Shown piece by piece: positions 1 to 9,068 of a stretch of 22,137 bases of DNA; positions within the stretch are counted from its first letter, which is position 1; every line of letters begins with the position of its first letter. Source of the stretch: Conidiobolus incongruus B7586 (Eukaryota; Entomophthoromycota; Entomophthoromycetes; Entomophthorales; Conidiobolaceae); contig JNEM01015449.1 in the NCBI GenBank assembly GCA_000697335.1, positions 1 through 22,137 of the forward strand, in the 5' to 3' direction. Under the pieces are notes generated by a model. It did not search any database and was not told the origin of the DNA. It saw nothing but the letters and a program-made list of their open reading frames with translations. The position numbers and the translations under genes were made by a program.

Positions 1-530
1 TTATTATTATTTAATTTTTAGCAAAATCAATTAATAATAAATCTATATTATTTATTATATCAGAATATTTCTTATTTATATTCTTAATATAATTTAAATA
101 TATTTTCTATTTTATATAATAATTATAAAATATATTTAATAAAAAATCTAAAACATTTTTTGATAAAAGGCAATTAGAAAAAAATATCATATCTAATATA
201 CTCATTAGAATATTACTTAAAAAGTTATAATTTCTTTAAATAATTAAAAATCAATTTTATTGAAAAAAATTCCAGTAAATAAAATTAATTTACGAAGTAT
301 TAAATTTAAGTCTTAATTAAAAACATTGATTTTTAAAAGTTAAAAATTAATTAAAATTATAGCAAAAAGTTAATGATCAAAAGAGTATTAACTTTATATT
401 ATTTATTTATTTTAAACAATCTTATATTAAAACTATATTTCATTTTAATTTAAAATTCTGTCATTCTGTAATATCTATAGTAATATTATTATATAAATTT
501 AATAGGATTATTGTTTAATATAAAAATCAA
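1..530 (+). repeat. Diverged repeat, left copy (cut by the window edge)
   Basis: This stretch aligns in the same orientation and nearly without gaps to about 21608-22137. The clearest block is 188-254 against 21795-21861, where an ungapped alignment of about 67 bases shows roughly nine mismatches, including shared non-simple words such as catatctaatata and ctttaaataattaaaaa. A second block near 385-415 matches one near 21998-22025 at almost the same offset (about 21,610). The left end lies outside the window and the right limit is uncertain. No protein domain is recognisable in either copy, so the family is unknown. It could be an old, AT-mutated transposable element or a non-coding dispersed repeat. 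Confidence 0.6.
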
Positions 531-1617
531 AATGTTTTTAAATATATATCAACAGTTTTTAATATATTAATCAATTACAAGTTTTTATTTATAGCACCTG
601 TTTATCATATTTTATTAACTAACAAATTAACATTTCTATTTCTATCTTAATATTTAATCATTATAATATATAAATGAATATAAAAAATATAGTATTTGGG
701 ATTAGTTGATATATTAAAATAAATTCTTTATTATCGATATATTTTAGCCAATATTTTATATAAAAATTTATTAACTATTAACATTGTTTTCAATATTTAT
801 TAATTAAAAAGTTTGATTATTTAATATATAAATTAATTATTATATATACATATATTACAAAAATCTTAATAACAATTGAATTGAATTTAATAAATTTAAT
901 ATTGAAACCAAAATAAAAAATTCAAATATAATTACCCTAATAATTTAATATTATTATATAAAAATAATCTCATGAAAAAAAATATAATGATAAATCAGGC
1001 AATTTAAACAAACTGTCAGAATAATTCCTTCATTTTTAACCTTATTTTTAATTAATAACATTATCTCATAAGAAATAAATATATACTAAATAAACAAATA
1101 GTCGTAAATAATATATATATATGTTTTTTAATAACAAATTTTACAAAAATCATCAATACACAAACATATAATACCGTTATTATCTCATATTATGATCTAA
1201 AAAAGTTACACAATTAATTTTATGACAAAAATTGTATTCTAAATATAACTTTTATTATAAAACTGTTACCAATAAAATGGAAAAAATAATTAAGAATAAA
1301 GACGTTTACACTAATTATTAATAAAATTTGATTTAATTTATTTATAAAGATTGTACTTGTACAATGAATATACTCTTATCAAAATATTAATAATTGTTAA
1401 TTCAAAAAATATATAATGAAAATAATTTTAATGATATGGATATTTTATACTAATTTTATTTCTTTTTTAAAATATGTATTACTAATTAATTAATTAAATA
1501 TTATTTAAATATTAGAGTTGATTGTGATTGGTTTGTAATGTAAATTTTCATGAAAAATATAATTCAGTTATTTAAAATATAAATTATTATATTAATATAA
1601 AGACCATTAATAAACTA
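1..1617. other. Gene-free AT-rich region with a repeat copy at its left edge
   Basis: I see no gene here. The DNA is extremely AT-rich with dense stops in all frames and no conserved peptide. Roughly the first 530 bases are collinear with the last 530 bases of the window (see the repeat entries). The rest, about 530-1617, is A/T runs and short tandem TA patches, for example around 1110-1120. It may be decayed mobile DNA, but no diagnostic domain survives. Confidence 0.6.
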
Positions 1618-1809
1618 TCAAATTGAGGTATCTTGGTGGTTTTGTAGGGTTGGTTTCAAAATTGAAAAATTGGTAAATTTACAGTCATCAAAGGAATTGT
1701 AAACAGATAAGGAGGTTTGATCTAATTTTTTTGCGCATAATGGTTCAAATTTATCAAATCTTATTATCAGTAAATTGTCTATTACTAAGAAATATAGCAT
1801 ATGAATCAT
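1618..1809 (-). CDS. Possible small hypothetical ORF, 63 aa
   Basis: I do not recognise this protein. It is an ATG-to-TGA frame of 63 codons, starting MIHMLYFLVIDNLL and ending NHQDTSI, that lies 134 bases beyond the stop of the Golgi membrane protein gene on the same strand. It falls in a patch less AT-rich than its surroundings, and its composition (D, E, K, Q, S, P, C present) is more protein-like than that of most frames in the spacers. The first part is hydrophobic. It has no visible domain. It could be a small gene, a terminal exon, part of the neighbour's 3' region, or chance. Confidence 0.2.
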   Translation of the reverse strand: MIHMLYFLVIDNLLIIRFDKFEPLCAKKLDQTSLSVYNSFDDCKFTNFSILKPTLQNHQDTSI

Positions 1810-1943
1810 GAAATGAATACAGCCATTAAATTATAGTTATGAGCCAATATCAATTCATTCATTAAAATAGATACCTTGTTTTAAAATTATGATAGCTTAT
1901 TTACTTTATTCACAAGGGAGTATTACAATATTTGATTAGTAGA

Positions 1944-2318
1944 TTAGACTGCTGATGTAGCACCTCCATGAGTGATTGGCTGAGGAGCAGCAAACGACAA
2001 AGCAATATAAATGATCCCCAAAACAAAGAGGAAAACAGTGGTAGCAATTCCGTACCAGTAAGGTCCAAGAACAAGGGCACACAAGAAAATGTAGAATAAA
2101 CCTCTGCCAAGAGGTACTAGAAGGAAGTTACAGTACTTAGATATAGGTTCAGGCACATTGAATTCAAGTGCACATATGACTAAACCGAATACGATGGCAT
2201 AGATACCTAAAATAATATTGGAGAAAGAGATTTCAATACATCTCAATACACCTATAATAACTAATAGTAGACCAGCGATGATATTTAATACTCTGAATAC
2301 TGGTAATGGTATCTGCAT
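1944..2318 (-). CDS. TVP15: COPI-associated / Tvp15-like Golgi membrane protein
   Basis: This is a single-exon gene for a 124-residue integral membrane protein ending in TAA. Four hydrophobic segments are visible at about residues 7-25, 33-51, 64-86 and 89-110. The central signature, with FSNIILGIYAIVFGL followed by EFNVPEPISKYCNFLL and then LGRGLFYIFL, matches the COPI-associated (Tvp15) family, whose members sit in late Golgi/trans-Golgi vesicles and are thought to act in membrane traffic. The length is close to the family norm (yeast Tvp15 is about 140 residues). The ATG at 2318 is chosen because FRVLNII, the start of the first helix, follows directly, as in the family. The short tail ending GGATSAV carries no recognised sorting motif. 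Family membership is fairly sure; the exact orthologue name is inferred. Confidence 0.85.
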   Translation of the reverse strand: MQIPLPVFRVLNIIAGLLLVIIGVLRCIEISFSNIILGIYAIVFGLVICALEFNVPEPISKYCNFLLVPLGRGLFYIFLCALVLGPYWYGIATTVFLFVLGIIYIALSFAAPQPITHGGATSAV

Positions 2319-4453
2319 TATTCCTAATTTATTATTGTTGTTGTTAATGAGTAAAATTATAGAATTGAAACGAAAACATTAGCTATTTATACTCAACATT
2401 TTGAATCATTTAGAAAAATGAAATAGACTAAACTAAGTGATTATTACCCAATTTGTAAAAGTTTTCGCATCAATTAATATAAAGAATAAGTTGAATAATG
2501 AGATGATGTCATATTTAGGTAATGGTGGAAAATGTTAAGGATTGCGAGAATTTAAATAATGAGAAAAACGGATGAAAAAAGTTTGGTGACAAGTATTGTA
2601 TTTTAAAGATTGTGTGAGCTTCATTCTTTTTTGATATGATATCATTTGAGAACCCTTATTGTTAGTCGGATATGATAGATTATTATCCGACAATGACTTA
2701 ATTAGGCAATATATTTTGAAACAAATTAATTTCAAACAATTTTTGATATAATACTTATTCATTTAATTAAATATAAATTCACTCTTGTATAATCTCTATA
2801 CACATTTGGGATTACTGAAAAATATAGATATTCAACTTTATAGTTTGGATAAATTTTGAAATTTGATAAACTGAAAAATTTGTTTAAAAATTGGCAGATT
2901 ATATTTATATTAAATCTTTAGCTGTGAAATAAAATTTTAAAATTTGCAAAACAATGTTGGTTTTATTTGAATATTACGAGCGGTATTTTATTTAATAAGA
3001 GGCAAGTAATAATATGGCTTCGTATACAAAAAGATTAATAAATTTGAAAATATTAGCATAACAATATGAATCATAATGGCATTTCAAAATATTTGATACA
3101 ATAGTATAAATTATTGAAATGCTTCAACATATTGATTAATATCTATAATTAAATCTTAATCTAACAACTATTCCAATATAATTTATCTAGTTCGAATCAA
3201 TCCTTATTTCTAGATTTTTTTGAAATAATTTAAGTTTACTGTTAAAGTCAAAAATAACAAATATTAAAAATTAGAATTCTGTTTCCAAATTTAAGCGATA
3301 GAATATATTTATTTTTATTAAAAATTTAAGAAAATTACTTGACAATTTGATTAATCAAAATAAATATATGTACATTATGAATTTTTTGATTGAAATCAAA
3401 ATTGAATTACCCAATATTAGATAGTTTATTAAAAACAAGCATATAAATAAAACTTCAGTATGAATAAAAATAAATTCCAATTGATTAAAATCTAATACCC
3501 GAAATATTGTAAGTGTGTTGCAAATTGTTAATGCAAAATTTCATCAGTAACAAATCACTAGAGTAACTTATTCAAAAATATCTATATTATTAATTTTGAA
3601 TAAAAAATAATAATGGGTATTATTACATAAAACATTTAATGTATATTATAACAAATTATCAAAAGCTTCAAGCAAGACTAATTGTTAACAAAATTCAACA
3701 GAATATAAATAAGATCAAACTGTATATTCTACTCGAAGATTCATTATAAAATTATATCTTCGTTCTAGCGTTTGATAAACAAATCCTTGAATAATACCAG
3801 AATTATAGCAATATTATTAATTTACTACTATTATTCAATTTAATTGATATTTTTAATGTCTAATATATAAATACAATGTCCAAATAACAATGAATTCATT
3901 AGATATGAAATATCGGATTTAGCTTATTTTTCCTTTAATTTATTTGAAATCAAAATTTACTTTAATTCTGATGAAAATATAGTAAAAACGAAATACTAGA
4001 ATTTTTTTAATCAAATTAAAATTTATATTCAAATTCCCAATAATTAATTATTATAAAAAACATATTTTAACTAGGCTAAACTCAATTCATATTTGATCTA
4101 ATAGGTTTAATTCTTTGTCTTTAAAGTTTGCAATATGAAATCGTCGATATGATTGAATTAAATTAAATATAATCAAAATTTAATATTATTAAATAATCTA
4201 GTGATTATAATTGATTAGTTATTAAATTTCACCATTAATATATTTATTTTTACAATTAATACATCCAGTTAGCATCATATATCACTTAATTTGTTGCTAT
4301 TCATTATCTCAATTGACAATTATTATTTCTGAATATTATCATGTGTAAATATGATATTGATGCTAAAATAATTATACCATATCCAGCTTCCAGCAACTAA
4401 TAAATAAATACCAATATATACAATGGATATTATAAATAGTTTGATAATAAAAA
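2319..4453. other. Spacer upstream of the TVP15-like gene
   Basis: No gene is supported here. The part nearest the minus-strand gene (about 2319-2700) is less AT-rich than the rest, presumably holds its promoter and 5' leader, and contains a GC-containing hairpin (listed separately). From about 2760 to 4453 the DNA is AT-rich with many stops and no recognisable peptide, RNA gene or mobile element. Confidence 0.5.
2665..2691. repeat. Perfect 8-bp inverted repeat (hairpin)
   Basis: The arms gtcggata (2665-2672) and tatccgac (2684-2691) are exact reverse complements around an 11-base loop. Short flanking bases (att at 2658-2660 and aat at 2692-2694) could pair across a small bulge. Each arm has four G/C in strongly AT-rich DNA, which makes it stand out. 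It lies about 350 bases upstream of the minus-strand Golgi protein gene, so it could be a palindromic factor-binding site or a structured RNA element. Neither is shown. Confidence 0.45.
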
Positions 4454-4722
4454 TCACCATGTAGCACTCTCCCGCTCATTTCTATCCAAGGGACACCTAA
4501 GCTTGCTATAGTCCGAATTGAGCCACTTATCAATGCAGTGAAATGGAATACATGGCCACACTTGCCTTCAGACAGTCTACAAGAAACATCAAGTGCCTCA
4601 CAATTAGGGCATACCAAATCAAAGTAAAAATTGCAGATAGCACATACTCTGTCCTTTTCCGCAGAGTCTATATATCATTGTCACTTTGCCACAGCTTGTA
4701 TACTTTTGTTATTTATTTTCAA
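4454..4722 (-). pseudogene. APC11: Decayed copy of anaphase-promoting complex subunit 11 (RING-H2)
   Basis: APC11 is the small RING-H2 subunit that, with the cullin APC2, forms the catalytic core of the APC/C ubiquitin ligase. Read on the minus strand from 4722, the translation follows the family: an N-terminal LKINNKSIQAVAK, two codons that are TGA where relatives have the Trp residues of VATWLW, then CAICNFYFDLVCPNC, a Cys six residues later, GKCGHVFHF, and after a -1 shift near 4538-4540 HCIDKWL and CPLDRNE. Spacing from the second CxxC pair through CGH equals APC11 exactly (six residues between cysteines), which separates it from RBX1. Defects seen: TTG where the start ATG should be, TGA at 4683-4681 and 4677-4675, and one missing base inside the FHFHC motif. 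There is no intron and no poly-A tail, so it may be a decayed gene rather than a processed copy. It lies head-to-head with the UBL3-like gene. Confidence 0.83.
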
Positions 4723-5105
4723 ATATAAAAATAATTTTTGATTTTTTAAAGGATACTGAACACCAATTTTAAATTAAGTTTAATTAAATTACTTTATGGG
4801 ATAATATTTGGTTAATTTTGAATAACAGGTTAATTTGGAAATTAAGAAGATAAAAATATCTTAAACAAACATTTTGAAATTACCAATCAAATAGGGAACT
4901 TCAAACTTCATCATTCCATAGTCATAAACTAACTTCAAGTAATGACTATTAACTATATTAAGTAAATTGAAACTGTAACATATTGGTCAATTTTCTTTCC
5001 AATGTTTATCAATTAATCTTTAGTTTGTTTTATTCCAATTATTCATCCCCTTTCCCTCTCTTAATTTTTTATTAATTATATTAGTATTGTATAATATTAA
5101 TAAAA
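4723..5105. promoter_or_regulatory. Upstream region of the UBL3-like gene with a pyrimidine-rich tract
   Basis: This 383-base gap separates the APC11 relic (minus) from the UBL3-like gene (plus). At 5045-5062 there is an almost pure C/T run (atcccctttccctctctta) about 45 bases before the ATG. CT-rich stretches near transcription starts are common in fungal promoters, so this is a likely core-promoter element for the downstream gene. No TATA box can be trusted in DNA this AT-rich. Confidence 0.35.
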
Positions 5106-5697
5106 ATGGATGTTGAAGCAGGCAGCGAATCTATCCCTATTCAAACTTTAAATACTTCGACTTCCAATACCACTACTACCACTTCTCCAGGACATCCGGA
5201 GGAGTTGAGTACTATTACCCTATTGTTAGTATCTGGTGAACGCGCCAAAATGCATGTGAGTTTATCTTCAACCGTTTTGGATTTTAAACATTTAATATTT
5301 GACAATTGGCCAGATAGTAATTTACTCATCTAATTCTTAATGTGATTTTATTAATTTTAATTTTAGACTTTCCAGAAAAACCAGGACAGTTAAATGCTTT
5401 GAGATTAGTTTACTTGGGAAAGTTTTTGGATGACAGTGCAACTTTACAGAGTAAGTTTAATTCTAACTTTTTTTTTTCATTAATAAATTAGTAATGATTT
5501 GGTTTAGGTTATAAAATTCCTCACAGTGATAATACTATCGTCCACCTGAACATTAGTAAACAACCCGCTGGGGAGTTGAGAGGCGTTGGTAAGTTTTCAA
5601 TTGGTTCTTATTAGATATTGTGCTAAAAAAATTTTTAATTCTAGTGCCTTCCAAAGCATCAGAGACCGCTCCCAAATGCTCCTGCATAATACAGTGA
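5106..5697 (+). CDS. UBL3: UBL3/MUB-type membrane-anchored ubiquitin-fold protein (4 exons)
   Basis: Joining exons 5106-5316, 5367-5450, 5508-5588 and 5645-5697 gives 142 residues ending in TGA. Introns are 50, 57 and 56 nt with GTAATT/GTAAGT donors and TTTTAG, TTTAG and TCTAG acceptors. After a Ser/Thr-rich N-terminus (about residues 1-35) comes a ubiquitin-like fold: ITLLLVSGERAKMHVSL, then HLIFDNWPD, LNALRLVYLGKFLDDSATL and TIVHLNISK. This order and the DNWP and LRL.Y.G.FL signatures match UBL3/MUB proteins, which are prenylated, sit on the plasma membrane and, in plants, bind E2 enzymes. The C-terminus KCSCIIQ is a CaaX box (CIIQ; Gln at the last position favours farnesylation), with a second Cys two residues before it that could be palmitoylated. 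The N-terminal extension is longer than in animals. The family call is firm; junctions are predicted. Confidence 0.9.
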
Positions 5698-7023
5698 AAA
5701 AATTGCTCTTCACTCTGAATTTAAAACCAAAGTTTGGATTTGGTGTATTTATTAATAGTTTAAAAAACATATCTAAAGTTTGAATTCTAAGTAATTAATT
5801 GTTTGTTCGCTTTTATTATTCTTTATCGCAGTCTCCCATCATTTCATTTCTTTCATACTCATTATCACTTAATTTTTATTATTAATATTCCTAATATTTT
5901 GGACTGATGATAGTGATATTGATAATCAGTGTGAATGAGCAAAATTGAATTTTAACAAAATTGAGGACTAATTATGAGACAATTTTTCTAAACTTTTTGA
6001 ATCCACTATATTCCGGGCTTCGATTTCAAAATAATCTGAAACTGTCAATATACTAACATATAATAAAATTAAATCATTCTATCATTATATACTGTAAGCT
6101 TAACATTTTTAATTGATACTATATTTAAAATCAATATTGATTTGTAAATATGAAATATATATGATAACTATTAGTTATGAATAACAGTTTCAAGATTAAT
6201 TTCAATATTATTTGAATTTTCAAATCAGTAATTTTACAACATTTAAATTTGGAAATAGATAGATCATAAAATATAATTGATAGTTAATAAATTATATTTT
6301 ATAATATATTTTTATTTCGTGGTGTTGATCTAATATTTGAATAACTATTAATATTGAAAATGATATATTTTCCGACATTTATTGTTATTATATATTTAAT
6401 ATATATCAAATAAATTGATACTAGATTCAAACCCATCATATTTTAATAAAAAAAGAGCTCAATTCAAATCTTATTTTTTAAGGATATTATTACCTTAGAC
6501 ACCATAATCCTAGTGAATCCTTGTGATCGGTGTTAAAATTTAGGTGTTTTGGTGTAGAGTTTAGATATACATGAATTATAAAAGTTAAGTGCAAGCTTTT
6601 CAAATCAAGCTCACTAAAATTTGGTCAAGCTTAAAGAAGGTAAATAATTCCATTGGGCAATTGGACAAGTTGACCAATTAAGCAACGAAGTTATAGCTTT
6701 TTAAATGAAAAATATCTTATTTAAAATGTGCCATTTTGCATAAGAGACTTTAGAAATGATATTAATTAAATATTAATTAGTAAGGAATAAATAATAGTAC
6801 AAACATTTAATCAGTATTTAGTATTATTAAATAGTTATAAAATCACAAAGTATTAAATAAAAAAATATAGATAAAAAAATTACTATAGAACAAATAAAAA
6901 TTATTAAATATTTAAAAGCTTTAAGAAAAAGTCAAAAATAGTCAAAAGTCTAATTTAAAGCTTAATAGTGCTAGCTATTATCCTTAGTTGTAATTTATTG
7001 TGATTATTCATTATTTGCTCATT

Positions 7024-7044
7024 GTTTATTTATTTATTTATTTA
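7024..7044. repeat. TTTA microsatellite
   Basis: About five tandem TTTA units. This is a simple repeat with no gene context. Confidence 0.8.
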
Positions 7045-7142
7045 GGTGCGTTATATTAGAGATGAAGAATTCCTGCATTAAATTAGTTACTATTATCATA
7101 ATAAAAGGAATTGTAAATTTTATTTCTAAATACTGAAAATCT

Positions 7143-7551
7143 ATGGATAACTGGTTTTTAGTGCAACGAAAGGAAGAAAAAAAACCACAGGAAAATCATG
7201 AGAAAAGCCCTGTATCAATTTAACAAGTGTATCTAGACGTTTAAGAGCTCTTATAAACTTCGACTTAAACAGCTAAGAAAGCAAGTAGATTTTTATTAAT
7301 AATATAATTGCTAAATATTGCCCAAATAAAAAATCAATAAAGGTGTTGCTATGGTCGGAATAGCTTTATACTTAATAAAAAAGGACATAATGTCTAATAC
7401 TTGGAATTTGAAGAATTCGATCCCAAGAATGGATAGAAAATCTTGCTTGAGAAAGTAGAAGTCCTATGAGATCAAGCTAGCTATCTTCATGATCTGCATA
7501 GTTTGAAAGAGTTGTTAAATAAAGCACATCTTATGGGACTACTTATCCATT
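7143..7551 (+). pseudogene. Unidentified broken coding-like tract
   Basis: I cannot name this. One reading frame starts at an ATG with MDNWFLVQRKEEKKPQENHE, and after several interruptions the same frame yields YLEFEEFDPKN, KILLEKVEVL and DQASYLHDLHSLKELLNKAH. The composition (acidic, basic and aromatic residues mixed, no poly-Asn/Lys/Ile runs) and the lower A+T differ from the surrounding spacer. About eight stops interrupt the frame, so if it was a gene it is long dead. The parent could be a host gene or a mobile element; no diagnostic motif decides. Confidence 0.25.
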
Positions 7552-8572
7552 GATAGTGCTCAATTACTCAATCTAATTTTTTGTTATAATAATTCAATAT
7601 TGAAATCCTTAGCATTTTGGATATTTGCAATTATTTATAATTATGCTACGAATTCATTCATTTTTTAGCTGAATGTTTATTGAATTATAGTGGTATATTT
7701 GAAAATGTATATTCTTTGATCAATTTATATCAATCTTTGTGAAAAAAAATAAAATTAGAATTGAAATTCATTGTGAATAGTGGGATATATTATCAATACA
7801 ATAGTTCGAAGAACATATAGCAAATATATTTGATAAATATCAAAACATCTTATTTAATATCAATATAGGTGATAGGATTTTAGTGAAAAATTCTTTCAAT
7901 ATAATATAGTGCGATATACTGATATAAATAAAATCGATATATTATATTTATCAATTATCAATAATTCACTCCGCTGCTCATAATAATTTTAAATATAATC
8001 GTAGTTATTTATTATATGATATATTATTTGAAGAACTATATAATTTGACATTTCATATTTGAAGTCTATTTTTAGCTAATTCTGATATTACTATACTTAT
8101 AGCAACTATGCTTGGATTAATACCAAATTTTTAGTTGATATTGTTTTGAACAGTGTTAATCAAGTCAATTATACTGTTATCAGATTACCAAAATATATAA
8201 CAGTTTATATATTGTATGTTATATACAACGCCAATATTATAAAAAGAACTTGTATATTTAATAGTTTATTGAAATGCTATTAAGAACAAGCTATTTTATT
8301 TTGTAAGAAGATAAATACTTTCCAAAATTTGGTCCACTTAATAGACAATCCTATAAAACTACATGACCCTTTTAATTTTATGGGATTCGACTTAATTTAT
8401 TTGAAATTGAATTTACTACTTAAATCCAAAAAATTCAATTGAAAAATAATTACTCTTATTCCTAATTCACCATCTCAATCAAATTCAATTCACCTATTGA
8501 TTGAGAAATTTTATTATAAAATTAATACTTATATAAAATTATCCATCCATTGTCATATTTTATCTATCTAGT

Positions 8573-8672
8573 ATTTTTATCTCCCGTTTTCTTGCATTTT
8601 AAACATTTTGCCTTTTTATTATTTTTTTTTCTCTAGTGTACACTTAGGATTTAGATACCAGTTATCAACTTG
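8573..8672 (+). promoter_or_regulatory. Possible promoter and 5' leader of the TFIIF gene
   Basis: A C/T-rich stretch (8580-8636) ending in a TTTCTCTAG-like string is followed by a 36-base non-AT segment and a strong donor-like site, G|GTAAGT, at 8673. Candidate acceptors occur at 9020-9021 and 9040-9041, just before the ATG at 9069. This would make a 5'-UTR intron of about 350 bases, much longer than the 46-66 nt coding introns seen elsewhere in the window, so the intron is doubtful. RNA reads spanning 8672/9022 would settle it. Confidence 0.25.
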
Positions 8673-9068
8673 GTAAGTTTTTCAGTTTTTTAAATTTGGC
8701 AATTTCCTTAATATGTAATTACCAATTAATATAAAATTTTGTAATAAGTACATATTTTATAAAAATATATCGCTTTTATTATAAATTCGTTATCAATTTG
8801 CTTTTAACTTTGGTATATATTATCAAAATAAGTGAAATGATGATTTACAAAATTTTCGAATTCTTTTATTCAATTTCAAATTATATTTTTGTTTCGTTTT
8901 CATAATTTATCAAAACTTGAGCAATTGTATTATCTTATTACTTTATTGAACTAATGTTTTTATCGTTAATTACATTATATTATCAGAACTGTACTAATTT
9001 TAATTATTCTTCAATTAATAGTTGAATATTATTAATATCAGTCCTTTTTTACCTATTTTAAATATACA

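Larger units (their letters stand above)
5698..9068. other. 3.4-kb spacer with short coding-like remnants
   Basis: No intact gene is visible. Most of the region is AT-rich with frequent stops. Patches of lower A+T occur at about 5800-6010, 6480-6760 and 7050-7560. The latter two contain short stretches that translate into protein-like sequence but are repeatedly interrupted (see the entry at 7143). A TTTA tandem repeat lies at 7024-7044. From about 8570 onward the region probably contains the promoter and 5' leader of the TFIIF gene. Confidence 0.5.

Noticed and set aside
2535-2762. 75-codon minus-strand frame upstream of the Tvp15-like gene
   Set aside because: Composition (Asn, Lys, Ile, Tyr-rich) is typical of chance frames in AT-rich DNA. 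It has no motif and overlaps the probable promoter and hairpin.
4454-4722. UGA-to-tryptophan code reassignment to rescue APC11
   Set aside because: The UBL3-like gene stops at TGA right after its CaaX box, the intact genes use TGG for Trp, and the APC11 copy also lacks its start codon and has a frameshift.
4543-4728. 61-codon plus-strand frame
   Set aside because: It is antisense to the APC11 relic and has no recognisable content.
5586-5783. 65-codon plus-strand frame
   Set aside because: It covers intron 3 and the last exon of the UBL3-like gene in a different frame from the one that gives the CaaX end.
5880-5940. Imperfect inverted words around ctgatgatagtgatattgat
   Set aside because: The pairing is short and interrupted and not clearly better than expected in this composition.
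7411-7425. tRNA B-box-like string (aattcgatccc)
   Set aside because: The flanking bases cannot form the T-stem and no matching acceptor or anticodon arms are present.
8834-8846. Box C-like ATGATGA suggesting a C/D snoRNA
   Set aside because: No box D (CTGA) at a suitable distance and no terminal stem.
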